64,000 nucleotides of DNA from Achatina immaculata. Its lineage: Eukaryota; Mollusca; Gastropoda; Stylommatophora; Achatinidae. Where the stretch lies: positions 22,204,427-22,268,426 of the forward strand of contig CM019713.1 of the NCBI GenBank assembly GCA_009760885.1, written 5' to 3'. Below, piece after piece: positions 11,122 through 21,729 of the stretch (position 1 is the first letter of the stretch; each line of letters starts with the position of its first letter). Below the pieces are notes generated by a model. That model was not told where the DNA came from, did not search any database, and saw only the letters and a program-made list of their open reading frames with translations. Both the position numbers and the translations under genes were made by a program.

Positions 11122-11679
11122 CTAATTTTCATTTTCCATTTCAGGTGGTTTGTTGCATGTTTATAAAACCATTTATATGGTTTATTAATGCATTTCATTT
11201 CCACGAGGCCGTATCAAAAGTGGGAATGAAAAATAAAATACCAAAGACATACGTGATGTGGAGAGGTTTGTATGTGTATGTATGGGGGTTTGATTTAGGG
11301 CCCGTGAAAAGGGGGTATGAGGGAGAGAAAGAAAGAAAAAATAATTATAGGTTAAAAACAGAAAACAAATTCCTGAAATTAACAACATGAAAAATTTGAA
11401 ATGACCAATGGACTAATACCTAATTATGCTTCCTTGATCATGGAAAATGGGTCATAGCCAATATTAAATAACATTGCTGACATGTCATGTTGAAATAATT
11501 TCTCACAAAAATACATCATCACAATTAAGTATTTTTGCTATGTTAAAAGAAAAGTCATTATGCATGACAGAAATCTAAAAATACAACACAGGATGATAAA
11601 GAACAATTATTCTGAAAGATGTCCTTTGATAATTGAAACAAAGATAACAATGATGGCAGGCATAGCAGATTATGTAGTT
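11122..11679. other. Intron, no feature seen
   Basis: AT-rich unique sequence upstream of alternative exon A. The stretch next to the exon's acceptor is purine/A-rich on the minus strand rather than pyrimidine-rich. Confidence 0.5.
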
Positions 11680-11926
11680 TATAATAAACTCTTTACACTC
11701 TTCAGAGGAGAGAAGACAGTTATAATCAACTTTTTACACTCTTCAAGGGAGATAAGACAGTTATAATCAACTCTTTACACTCTTCAAGGGAGAGAAGACA
11801 GTTATAATCAATTCTTTAAACTCTTCAAGGGAGAGAAGACAGTTATGATCAACTCTTTATACTCTTCAAGGGAGAGAAGACAGTTATAATCAACTCTTTA
11901 CACTCTTCAAGGGAGAGAAGACAGTA
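11680..11926. repeat. 41-bp minisatellite, ~6 copies
   Basis: Unit ataatcaactctttacactc... with variants; six copies. Confidence 0.95.
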
Positions 11927-12044
11927 TCCAGGATATCTGTGCCAGCCTATGACTTCTTATCATTATCTGAAACTTTTGCTAGTTCAAGATCACATCCTAC
12001 AACACACTGTCCAGAAACTCATCTCAGACCAAGCTGTACAAGCT

Positions 12045-12300
12045 TTCTTGCTGCCTAACTACTTCAACAGACATTAAACAAGGACAGCATAAATAGGTTC
12101 ATAACTGTACAACTTCAGCCATACATCACACCATGTGGCCTAACTACTAAACAGACATTAAACAAGGACAGCACAAATAGGTTCATAACTGTACAACTTC
12201 AGCCATACATCACATCATGTGGCCTAACTACTAAACAGACATTAAACAAGGACAGCACAAATAGGTTCATAACTGTACAACTTCAGCCATACATCACACC
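12045..12300. repeat. 84-bp tandem repeat, 3 copies
   Basis: Three copies of an 84-bp unit (acagacattaaacaaggaca...). The longest unit among the minisatellites here. Confidence 0.9.
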
Positions 12301-12689
12301 AGCTACACTTCATGAAAACCTCCATGGTAAACAAATAACTCTCGAGATTAAAGTAATTTTATCTGAGCTGGAAGAAGCAACTGAGAATGAAGAAGAAGAA
12401 AAAAAAGACACACAAGCTAGCTCTGAATCTACAAGAGCTCCAAACTTGTACACTTGCAAGGAAGCATAGAATAAAAATGTGTAGAAGCTGTATGGGTAGA
12501 TACACTTTTCAGCCAAAATATTCAGCTCGGCAGTATGTAAAAAACACAGTGCACAGGTGTAAGCTCATCAAAAAGCTCCGCCTCTGTGTTCAACATACAT
12601 TTTAACAAAGATAAAAGAATATATAGCCAGAACAAATGTGATGGCAGGGAACAAACAGCATGTTTGTTCACTTGTGTTACAGAAAGAAT

Positions 12690-12910
12690 GTGCAATATAT
12701 TATGCAATGTTATCATAACCTGAAAGTGTAACAGACCATGGACGATAACACAAAAGTGTAACAGACCACAGATAATTTGAAAGTGTAACAGAACATAAAT
12801 GGTAACATGAAAGTGAAACAGGCTACAGATAATAACCTGAAAGTGTAACAAGCTAAAAATGACATCAAGAAAGCAGACTAAACATAATAACATAAAAGTG
12901 TAACATATGC
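12690..12910. repeat. Degenerate ~27- to 30-bp repeat
   Basis: Diverged copies of a unit around cctgaaagtgtaacagacca. Older than the neighbouring arrays, judging by divergence. Confidence 0.7.
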
Positions 12911-13697
12911 TAAACAACAGAACAAATCATTACAATGTGTAAAATATTACCAAGAGGTGGTACAAGTACCTAAAAACATGTGTAACTAATACCATAAAAT
13001 GTGATTGTGGAGACAAAGATATATGTGATAAAACTATAGACATAACAGTAACATAAAAAAATGTGCAAAATATCACATAAAGGACACTTCAAAATTATAT
13101 GTGCACACTTTAAAAAGTCATATTTCATGAACAACAAACACAATTATAATGTTCATGTTTTAAAAACTGAGAGATAGACAATTTTTTTTTTTACAATAAT
13201 ATGAATTTGGTTTTAAACATGCCTTCCACAAAACATGAACATTGGAATTTTAAAAAAAAACATATCTTTCAAATGTGTAGTAATTTTTGTAGGAAAATGT
13301 AGATGATAATTTAATTTTTATCTTACTGTGAACAAATGTTTTCTCTCTTTATTTAGTATATGATAATGAAAATTAAAATTCTGTATGTTCAAGAAATATC
13401 AACTTTTATGGTGCCTATAAAAAATGTACGTGGCTATTCAACAACTCACAAACTGTGGATTTACACAGTACTTGACTTCAATTGAGTACTACGACCAACT
13501 AAAAATACGAATATTTGTCTGTAAAGAGAATCCCAAAACAAGCTATCAAATGAGACACAACAGACTGAATAAAAGAGGATATTGTCAAGATATGCCAATT
13601 TAGTAGGCATAAAATCCCTTGATCAGGTTGAAAAGCTCACTGAAAACAGGAAAACCTGGCAAACTACCAAGTGAGGCCTATGAGATGTTCAGGAGGA
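12911..13697. other. Very AT-rich intron, no gene seen
   Basis: Long A/T runs and no coding or splice pattern recognised. Confidence 0.5.
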
Positions 13698-13893
13698 TAG
13701 GTGTATGGTGCAGTTTTACAAGGTGCAGAAGGAGTGAGTCAAGTGAGAAAAAACAAACAGAAAGTATGAGAATGAGATGAGAATGTATAAATGAAAAACA
13801 TACAACATCTGATAGTTTGGCGTGAGCCTTTTTTGAGGATTACATACACAAACAAGACAAACAACCAAATGAAAAAACTTATTTTAATGTGAC
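13698..13893. repeat. Left inverted-repeat arm
   Basis: Begins gtgtatggtgcagttttaca and ends attttaatgtgac. Pairs with 14887-15084; I estimate roughly 85-90% identity by eye with small indels. Confidence 0.88.
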
Positions 13894-14257
13894 ATCCTCC
13901 AAAAGTAGGGAACCACAGAAATGTGTGTCCACTAGACGAGACAAAGAGACCACACGGGGCCACACAAAGGATAAGCCGATAAAGCCAGTCATAAAGAAGA
14001 GGCGGAGAGAGGGAAGGAAACAGGTGGGGGAAGGGCATTAGAAACAGCAGGTGTTGGGGGGGGGGAGAGATAATGAATTAAGAACATAAACACCTGCAGT
14101 GAGAAAATGTGAAACTGGTGAATAGGACAAGACCCTATCACAAAAAGGGTGGGGGTATATAACTATACATGAAGCACTGCGTTAAGCTGTGATACCAGAA
14201 TGTATAAACTAGGAAAAATGTAGGAACAGCTTTATTACTTAACAACCACAAAGTTGT

Positions 14258-14282
14258 GATGTTTCGGTGTGAGCCTTAATCA
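14258..14282 (-). ncRNA. Degenerate hammerhead-ribozyme-like motif (Penelope type)
   Basis: On the minus strand: TGATTA, the hairpin-like AGGCTCACACC, then CGAAACATC. Compared with the minimal hammerhead core (CUGAUGA, stem II, GAAA) the GAAA box is intact, the first box has one change (TGATTA) and stem II has one mismatch. Probably inactive. Confidence 0.5.
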
Positions 14283-14886
14283 TACAAAAACATACAGGAC
14301 GAAGAAACAGAGAGAGGAGATAAAGTATAGATTCACATGAATACTATTAAAAAGAAAAAAAAAATTTTTTAAAGAGTACTTAGCTGTAAATTGTAAGATG
14401 TGACTTGTCTGGCGGTGTATGTCAGGAATGGATTTAGTAGGGAGACTGTGATATGTGGTCAGTGGGTTGTAACTGGGGGTGGTGGATGGGGAACCAGGGA
14501 GGGGAGAGAGAGTGATACAATGTTGACCTAGCCAGGAGAAGTTGAAACAGATGATTGGGGAAGAGGGGTTGCAAAGTGATGATGTGAGGAGGTTTGAAAA
14601 GTAAGAAGGGGTGGAGCTTATTGGAGAGGTACTATAATGATTAAGTGAATGTTAAGTGTAGCTAAACAGCGAGTTTAACCCATGTGGCTCCAGCATCCCA
14701 TAAATTTGAATGCAGCGGTTCTCAAGCACCAGGCGGCTTGTGTCATCTGCGTGACATTGTTTGATGGCTGTTACCAGAAAATCAGATTTGCCTCTGTGGT
14801 TGGAGCCATTGAAATGATTTGGGGTTTCAAAGCATGCTGGGCAATGTCATACAGATGATTTTGCATGCGGTCCCCTAATCTAATGG

Positions 14887-15084
14887 TCACATTAAAATAA
14901 GTTTTTTCATTTAGTTTTTTGTCTCGTTTGTGTATGTAATCCTCGAAAAAGGCTCACACTGAAATATCGGATGTTGTATGTTTTTCATTTATACATTTTT
15001 ATCTCATTCTCATACTTTCTATTTGTTTTTTCTCACTTGACTCACTCCCTCTGCCACCTTGTAAAACTACACCATACACCTCTA
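14887..15084. repeat. Right inverted-repeat arm
   Basis: Starts gtcacattaaaataagtttt and ends aactacaccatacacctc. Reverse complement of the left arm. Confidence 0.88.
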
Positions 15085-15235
15085 TCTACTTTTATTATCT
15101 GAACCAGTTTTACTGCAGTTGCCTCCATTTTATCTATGTGATGTTCAACAGGTTAGGAAGGATGTAAGAAGATGCACAATTTTCAAACACTCTGTATAAC
15201 ACCATGTGAAACATGTAATATTAAAAAAAAAAAGT

Positions 15236-15372
15236 GTAACTGATCACTGAACAGACACTAAATCATTTATGAAATGTAACAAATAAACTGTGTAAACTGA
15301 ACAGACACTAGATAATTGATGAAATGTAACAATAACTTAAACTGTGTAAAAGATCACTGAACAGACACTAGC
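15236..15372. repeat. ~60-bp imperfect repeat, 2-3 copies
   Basis: Copies of actgaacagacactaaatca... and related sequence, including gaaatgtaacaataa. Ends at the MITE target site. Confidence 0.75.
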
Positions 15373-15373
15373 T

Positions 15374-15555
15374 CAGTGGTTCTTAATCAGGGTAAGTGAG
15401 CCCCAAGGTGTCACGAAAGGATTTTTGGGAGTCCGTGGACCAGCAACTGAACTGGCTCGATTATAACATTCTATTAGCTTTTGCTAATGAGGGCCCCACA
15501 AATGTTCTCAGGCTGGAGAAGTGGTCTACGGCCAGAAAATACTTGAGAACCACTG
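15374..15555. mobile_element. hAT-type MITE, 182 bp
   Basis: Ends CAGTGGTTCTTAA and TTGAGAACCACTG form short terminal inverted repeats. Flanks are cactagct (15366-15373) and cactagca (15556-15563), an 8-bp target-site duplication with one mismatch, as expected for hAT elements. No coding capacity. Confidence 0.85.
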
Positions 15556-15872
15556 CACTAGCATACAAGTTAGATTTCAAACTCCGGGTCACTTAAAAGT
15601 TAAACTTCTAAAGGGAAACAAGTGGACACAAAAATTTAAACATCAGTTTTTCCCTAGTTTCCATGTTGGGTCTAATGGTACAATGTGATCCAATTCCCTC
15701 TTCATGTTACTCATACTGCTGCATTCACTATCATTTTGTTTGCTTTATCAAGATTTTCTCATGAAAAATAGTTTTATATTACATTTATCTCCTCATGCAC
15801 TAGACTGAACTGTTTAAAATATACTAATATTTATTTCATAGTTTTTTATTATTTGCCCAGCATTCTTTTCCT

Positions 15873-16130
15873 TCCAAGTGTTCTGACAGAACATCAGGCT
15901 AGCAACCAACAACCTCTCCAAGTGTTCTGACAGAACATCAGGCTAGCAGCCAACAACTTCTCCAAGTGTTCTGACAGAACATCAGGCTAGCAGCCAACAA
16001 CCTCTCCAAGTGTTCTGACAGAACATCAGGCTAGCAACCAACAACCTCTCCAAGTGTTCTGACAGAACATCAGGCTAGCAACCAACAACTTCTCCAAGTG
16101 TTCTCACAGAACATCAGGCTCGCAGCCAAA
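15873..16130. repeat. 44-bp minisatellite, ~6 copies
   Basis: Unit ccaagtgttctgacagaaca... in about six near-identical copies, just left of the Tigger element. Confidence 0.95.
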
Positions 16131-16489
16131 CTTCCACTTACACAAAATGCACATCCATGCTGAAAGTCTAGTTCAGAATGGTTTGTTTTTTTTTTCATTT
16201 AGTTCCCATCATAGAAGATACTATTTTTTTGCATTTACACTGATACCCTGGAATCCAAATTTAATCCGTTCCAAAACCCTGTTCGAGTTCCAAGACAATT
16301 TTTCCCCTTTAAAATAATAGAAACTGGATGAATCCATTCCTGGGTACCACGAACTGGAATTTTCAAAATGATTTTAACAGTAAATAATTGCAGCAAATAA
16401 TAATAATATTTGAATAACAATGTAAATTAATGAAATTACAAATATAAAAAGCTGTATTTATCCTAAAAAGGAATGATGATGGCGCAGGC

Positions 16490-17210
16490 GGAAGCTGCAG
16501 GAACGAGATTATTGTTGTAAGGTGAGTCACTGGCCTCGGTGTACAATCTGTGGAAGTCCGAGATCACCCGCTGGTCCATGGGCTGGATAACAGGAGCGGT
16601 ATGGGGGCCAAATATTTTATCTTGATGAAGCTATATTCGTCCACCAAATCATCTTCTGAGCCTGCAGGATGCGGCAGGAGTACCGTCAGGACAAGAAGAG
16701 CTTTCACCGGGAGATTTTTCTACTGCAGACGAGCCTTTACTAAAGGAGCAAACTCCTCCTGTATCCGTTCAGTGAAGAACTGCCTGGTAACCTGTGCTTT
16801 CACATTCTATTTCCACATAACATTAAGTTTGCTCTTTAATGATGTTGTTATTCTTAAAGACTCTTGGATTCTCTGAATGGTACACAAGAAGAGATTTGAT
16901 CTTGCAGTCCTCACTAACATTACCACACAGCAAGAGAGTAAGGTGGTCTTTCATTGGCTTATGGCCTGGTACAGACTTTCCTTCCTTTGTGATATACGTT
17001 AGCCTGGGCATCTTTTTTCCAATGGAGGCCTGTTTCACCACAACTGAACACTTGGTTCCAAACATAGCCCTCACTGTTCACAACTTCCTTTAAAAACTTT
17101 TCTGCTGCTTCTGAATCAGAACTGCCAGCCTCTCCATGCATAACAACACTGTGGATCCTAGTCCTTTCTTTAAACATCACCCCTCTACTGGCTTTAGACT
17201 CCTCCTTTTG
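16490..17210 (-). pseudogene. Tigger transposase, catalytic half (broken)
   Basis: Encodes SKASRGVMFKERTRIHSVV, GSSDSEAAEKF, FSCGETGLHWKK, DHLTLLLCGNVS, LKSLLVYHSENPR, then VTRQFF and, downstream, a TAPVIQPMDQRVISDF-like end. In relatives the GET position is DET, the first catalytic Asp; here it is Gly, so the enzyme is inactive. There are stops and frame changes in the middle. Confidence 0.88.
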
Positions 17211-18050
17211 AGCACCAATCCTGAGGCCTGTAAGAACTCCATCCCATATTCCCAACTCCTTCGTCTTTGCCGCATATGTCAGGATAATTTGGACTTTATA
17301 GATCAGTCCAACAAGTTATTAGAATTTTTCCGTCATCGCCACTACCCAGAAAGGGTCCTTCGTAAAGCCTTCAACTGTATCCAACTAGTGAGCCACAAAA
17401 AAGTATTCAGGAAAAAGCCTGTTACTCCATCTGACAGAGTTAAGTTAGTACTGCCTTTCCACCCGCACGGTCAGATGGTTAAGAAAATTCTTTATCGTCA
17501 TCTGCCGATAATCCAACTCGACTCCGACACTCGTGACATTTTCTCTGATCCACCCCTACTGGCATACAAACGTAAGCCAAACCTTAATGACATCCTCATC
17601 CACAGCCACTTGAAGCAGAGCCTTACATATGTTGGCACCAGAAAATGTAACCGCCCCCGCTGTGTTACCTGCCTTGTAGTTTGGGAAACGAAAACAATCA
17701 TCTTTCCCAAAACTATCCTCACTCTTCATGAGGGATTCACATGTGAGTCCCGTAATGTGATATATGTCATCGTTTGCAAAAGATGCAGGATAACATATAT
17801 CGGTGAGACTGGCCTCAGATTAGGGGACCGCATGCAAAAACATCTGTACGACATCGCCCAGCATGCTTCGAAACCAGTCCCAAATCATTTCAATGGCCCC
17901 AACCACAGAGGCAAATCTGATTTTCTGGTAACAGCCATTAAACAATGTCACGCAGATGACACAAGCCGCCTGGCACTTGAGAACCGCTGCATTCAAAATT
18001 ATGGGACGCTGGAACCACATAGGTTAAACTCGCTGTTTAGTTACATGTAA
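17211..18050 (+). CDS. Penelope-like protein C-terminus with GIY-YIG endonuclease domain
   Basis: Open frame of about 280 codons within the element; the upstream ATG at 17136 lies in Tigger DNA and is not the native start. It begins NPEACKNSIPYSQLLRLCRI (a segment following the RT in this family), then a linker with KVFRKKPV and LPFHPHG. A CxxC pair KCNRPRCVTC precedes the GIY-YIG core NVIYVIVCKRCRITYIGETG and a following GDRMQKHLYDI helix. In Penelope-like elements this domain nicks the target. It is unusually intact, but the element lacks its RT. Confidence 0.9.
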   Translation, partial: STNPEACKNSIPYSQLLRLCRICQDNLDFIDQSNKLLEFFRHRHYPERVLRKAFNCIQLVSHKKVFRKKPVTPSDRVKLVLPFHPHGQMVKKILYRHLPIIQLDSDTRDIFSDPPLLAYKRKPNLNDILIHSHLKQSLTYVGTRKCNRPRCVTCLVVWETKTIIFPKTILTLHEGFTCESRNVIYVIVCKRCRITYIGETGLRLGDRMQKHLYDIAQHASKPVPNHFNGPNHRGKSDFLVTAIKQCHADDTSRLALENRCIQNYGTLEPHRLNSLFSYM

Positions 18051-18480
18051 CATCATCTTCTTCAATCATTATAGTACCTCTCCACTAAATCCACCCCTTC
18101 TTACTTTTCAAACTTCCTCACAGCATCACTCTGCAACCCCGCTATTTTCTCTGCAACCCCTCTTCTCTGCAACCCCTCTTCCCCAATCACCTGTTTCAAT
18201 TTCTCCTAGCTAGGCCAGTAGTGCGTCACTCTCTCTCCCCTCCCCGGTTCCCCATCCACCACCCCCAGTTACAACCCACCGACCACATGTCACAGGTCTC
18301 TATTTAAACAATTTCCACGTCCTACCAGATCCATTCCTGACACACACTGCCGGACAAGCCACACCTTGCAATTTACAGCTAAGTACTCCTTTAAAAAAAA
18401 ATTTTTTTTTTTTTTAACAGTATTCATGTGAATCTATACTTATCTCCTCTCTCTATTTCTTCGTCCTGTATATTTTTGCA

Positions 18481-18505
18481 TGATTAAGGCTCACGCCAAA
18501 ACGTC
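18481..18505 (+). ncRNA. Degenerate hammerhead-ribozyme-like motif (Penelope type)
   Basis: Reads TGATTA, then AGGCTCACGCC with a perfect GGC/GCC stem, then AAAACGTC. The GAAA box has become AAAA. It lies about 30 bp before the 3' end of the Penelope-like copy, upstream of AATAAA. Confidence 0.5.
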
Positions 18506-18544
18506 ACAACTTTGTAATCGTTAAGTAATAAAGCTGCTCCTACT

Positions 18545-18940
18545 TTTTTCCGATTTTATCAGGCATGCCTTTCACTAAATCATCGTGGAGGACCTTGACT
18601 TTCTCACAAATTACCGCCCCAGAAATCACATCACCAGCCACCCATTTTTCATTAATCCAAAATAAGAGGAGTTTTTCCATCTCTTCCATACTTTTCAATC
18701 TCCTAGAGGTCAGTGTCATAACGTCTTTCGCCACATCAGCTGTTTTGATAGCTCCATTATTTTTCAAAAGCATACAAACAGTCGATTTAGGCATTCTGAA
18801 CATAGCAGCGAGATCAGCCATATGTGTACCACTTTCATGCTTAGCGACAAGATCTTTCTTAACTTCAGTTGTAGCTCTAACAGCTTTCCTACTGCTTTCT
18901 TACTCTTATTTTCCTCACTACACTTTTTAGGACCCGTGCT
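18545..18940 (-). pseudogene. Tigger transposase, N-terminal half (broken)
   Basis: Encodes MADLAAMFRMPKSTVCMLLK, a helix-turn-helix of the CENP-B/pogo type, then RRLKSMEEMEKLLLFWINEK, the start of the second DNA-binding domain. DDLVKGMPDKIGKK is followed by the Penelope-like insertion. Recognises transposon ends in active relatives. Confidence 0.88.
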
Positions 18941-19206
18941 GTATACACTAAGTTGTTATTATATTTTAAAAAATAACACAAAACAAGCACAAAAGCATAT
19001 AATTAGCGAGATGCTTTCACTACAACTTCCGACAATGGGCAGAATGACAAAGCGTTTGGGTGGCCTGAATGCTGGGGAAACGTACGCACAATTACATGTG
19101 AAAAATGTGCTGGCCATTCGGATTCCGAGTCAAAATTTGCTTGAAATTTTTGTTCAGATTCCAAGTTGTTTGAGTTCTGGGGCATTCAGATTTCAAGGTA
19201 TCACTG

Positions 19207-19624
19207 TAGTTCCCATCACAGAAGATACTTTTTTTTTTTTTGTGCATTTAGTTTCCATCATAGAAGATATCATGTGGCTACAGTTTAGAATGTAATATTA
19301 TCTTATGGCTACAATTTTAATTGCAGTATTTACATTTTCATATACAACAGAAAGTGACTTTTTTCTCCTCATCTGCTCTTAAATCTGACACAGCTCCAAA
19401 AATATTAATTATTACTCTCCTGTTTTTCATTAATACACTGACAGATTACACTGTACACTCTTGCAGCCAAATATTATCTATTGTAAAAGACAGCTTCTCT
19501 AAGATAAGATAAAACATCAAGGGGGAAGAACCCAGCACAAGAAGAACTAGATTACTATCCTGCACTCACTGAATCTCACTTTCAACATGAACTCAAAACT
19601 AAACAAAAAGATAAGAAAACTGAC
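19207..19624. other. Intron, no gene seen
   Basis: Contains T runs and a second copy of the Tigger flank; otherwise unique. Ends at the weak donor of exon 19625-19729. Confidence 0.5.
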
Positions 19625-19729
19625 TTTTTGGGCAGGGTCCATTGCATGGCTGACATGTTCTCTGGTCAACGGAGTGCTTGCCTTCAGAACACTGACGGAC
19701 ACATGCACCGAGATCTTGGAGAAGGAAGC
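19625..19729 (-). CDS. EGFR: EGFR exon, last part of cysteine-rich domain I
   Basis: 105-bp exon (2 nt + 34 codons + 1 nt). It encodes FLLQDLGACVRQCSEGKHSV and CQPCNGPCPK, matching EGFR '[20 protein letters not shown] ... KCKKCEGPCRK'. Acceptor gttttcttgtgtag. The donor, cccaaaaa|gtcagt, is non-consensus at +3, the weakest donor seen in the gene. It is the common upstream partner of the two alternative L2 exons: its last base A makes Thr-Cys-Lys with the exon at 8687 or Ile-Cys-Asp with the exon at 11010. Confidence 0.93.
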
Positions 19730-19924
19730 CTACACAAGAAAACAAAGTTACAGGAGAACTAACACACTGCAGATATGCTACATAACATTTTGATCATCTA
19801 AAGAAATCAGCTCATAAACTGTTAAAATGTCATATGACAAACTACAAAATGCTATCAGAAAATCACAACATTAACTTTGCAGCTTATATAAAGTGAGTTG
19901 GTTTAGGACAAATGCTCAAATGAT

Positions 19925-20867
19925 GCTGTGACCTCTATCAGTAACAGAAAGATGGTGAATTAACATAGCAATGGACAAGGATGCGTACTATCTCCAGATC
20001 TTTTTTTCTCTGTACAGCAAGAATATTCTAAGAACGATCATCACAGAATCAGGCATAATTTGAGGATACAATATTAACAACCTTTGGTATGCTGACGACA
20101 CAGTACTGATAGCTGAGAACCAACAAGACCTGCAAAATCTTTTGGATAAAGTTGCCAGAGAAAGTGAACAGAAAGGCCTTACTTTGAACATAAAAAAGAC
20201 AGAGACTATGGTTATATCTAAAAAACAGAATCCACCAGCATGCAGTATAAAATTAAATGGAACTATTCTAAAGCAGGTGCAGAAATTCAAATACCCTGGA
20301 GTAGTAATAACTTCAGATGGGAAATGCAGAACACAAATTAGGAACAGAATAGGCCAAGCAGAGACTGCATTTCAGAGAATGAGAAACATATTATCCAACA
20401 CATCCTTATCAATGAATGTTAGAAAATGAGTCCGAAAATGCTATATTGAACCTATCTTGTTATATGGAAGTGAATCATGGACAATAGGCAGGTCTGCACA
20501 AAAAATCATTGGAAGCAGCAGAAATGTGGTTTATTAGGAGAATGTTGCGAATCCCCTGGACAACAAAAATAACTAATGAAGAATGTATGAGAAGAGCTGG
20601 AGAGACAAAAAACCTTGTAAAAAAATAAGAGAGAGACAATGTACTTTCATACGACATGCAATAATAAGAGGGGGCATTGAAAATATTATAACAACAGGAA
20701 AAATAGAAGGAAGAAGATCAAGAGGAAGACTAAGAGAAATGATACTGGACAGTCTGACGGGATGGTGTGAGAGGAGATCACCAATTGAGCTGATGACCTG
20801 CATGAAGGATCGTGTACTCTGGAGAAGTATAATAGCCAACACCAGTTGGCACGACACCTGATGATGA
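19925..20867 (+). mobile_element. 5'-truncated LINE, family A2
   Basis: Starts inside the reverse transcriptase at QGCVLSPDLFSLYS and contains WYADDTVLIAENQQD with the catalytic YADD box. It continues through GLTLNIKKTETMVISKK, FKYPGVVITSDGKCRTQI, LLYGSES, RSRGRLREMILDSL and a terminal WRSIIANT end, then (GAT)n. A stop after MNVRK and a frameshift near 20625 make it dead. Highly similar to the nested copy at 1932-2567. No clear target-site duplication found. Confidence 0.9.
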
Positions 20868-21101
20868 TGAATGTTACTGCTAACAGATGAAACATAAAGG
20901 AGAAACACTCCATTAACTAATTCAATCAGAGATTCCATTAGCTCTGCTGACATTAGAGAATCTTTCAACAGCTCCTGGCATTTGGTGCTGAAGCATTTTA
21001 TAACAAAGCATCCATTCAGAGTGCTCAAGTGGTGATCCTTACTTCCCAGAGTATCAATCACACTGCGGCAGGTATGATCTGTAGGGATATTACTGATCCT
21101 T

Positions 21102-21278
21102 ACCATGCTAGTCAGACTAGAGGATCACTCTTATCATGCTAGTCAGACTAGAGGACCACAGAACTCTCCTACCATGCTAGTCAGACTAGAGGACCACAGA
21201 ACTCTCCTACCATGCTAGTCTGACCAGAGGACCACAGAAGTCTCCTACCATGCTAGTCTGACCAGAGGACCACAGAAG
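21102..21278. repeat. 38-bp minisatellite, ~4.5 copies
   Basis: Unit catgctagtcagactagagg... repeated with small variations. Confidence 0.93.
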
Positions 21279-21574
21279 CAGTATACAGATGGATCTTGAC
21301 CTACTGTGGCTCTCAGGTCTGGACATGTCATTTTTGACATAGCCATTACAGGTCTTAAACTCCAATGACAACATTGAAATTGATATCATCAATTCAGTCT
21401 GCAGCCATATATCTTCTGGCAGGAAAACATTAAACAAAAAACAAAACCCCACACAAACAAGATTGTAAAACACAATCAGTCAGTGAAGCACAAAAACGTA
21501 AGTGACGTCACTTGAATCAATCAAAACCATGCATCAGAAAAAAAATTATCTTCAATTTCACTTCACAAACATAA

Positions 21575-21708
21575 ACAGTGACAGAGACTTTCTCTACACA
21601 AACACAAACACTGACAGGGACTTTCTCCACACAAACACAAACACTGACAGAGACTTTCTCTACACAAACACAAACACTGACAGAGACTTTCTCTACACAA
21701 ACACTGAG
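21575..21708. repeat. 33-bp minisatellite, ~4 copies
   Basis: Unit ctgacagagactttctctac... Lies within about 20 bp of the donor of the 21730-21871 exon, inside the intron. Confidence 0.95.
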
Positions 21709-21729
21709 ACAGCTAATGAAGCAATCTAC

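Larger units (their letters stand above)
13698..15084 (-). mobile_element. Penelope-like element fragment flanked by ~195-bp inverted repeats
   Basis: The arms at 13698-13893 and 14887-15084 are imperfect inverted copies of each other. Between them, 14215-14885 is the reverse complement of the 3' end of the Penelope-like element at 17820-18540. It includes the end of the GIY-YIG protein (about 14650-14885 on the minus strand) and its 3' untranslated region with an AATAAA-like end near 14230. The segment 13894-14214 is unassigned. Both arms and the untranslated region contain the motif AAGGCTCACRCC next to an AAA(C) box, like the hammerhead ribozyme known from Penelope-like elements. Confidence 0.8.
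17211..18536 (+). mobile_element. Penelope-like retroelement, 5'-truncated, inside Tigger
   Basis: Carries the end of the reverse transcriptase linker and the full C-terminal GIY-YIG domain, then a 3' region with a hammerhead-like motif and aataaagctg. It lies between the two halves of the Tigger transposase. A likely target-site duplication is ctcctccttttg (17199-17210) versus ctcctacttttt (18537-18548), 10 of 12 matching. Confidence 0.88.
16238..19206 (-). mobile_element. Tigger/pogo DNA transposon split by a Penelope-like insertion
   Basis: Termini CACTGATACCCTGGAATCC (left) and, on the minus strand, CAGTGATACCTTGAAATC (right) are inverted repeats, each bordered by TA, the target of Tc1/mariner/pogo elements. 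The interior encodes a Tigger-like transposase on the minus strand in two parts, at about 18545-18940 and 16490-17210. The gap is filled by the Penelope-like copy at 17211-18536. A partly duplicated flank (ttcccatca.agaagatact) lies on both sides of the transposon. Confidence 0.9.

Noticed and set aside
16550..19295. Plus-strand open frames over the Tigger element (for example 18565-18930)
   Set aside because: They are antisense shadows of the Tigger transposase.
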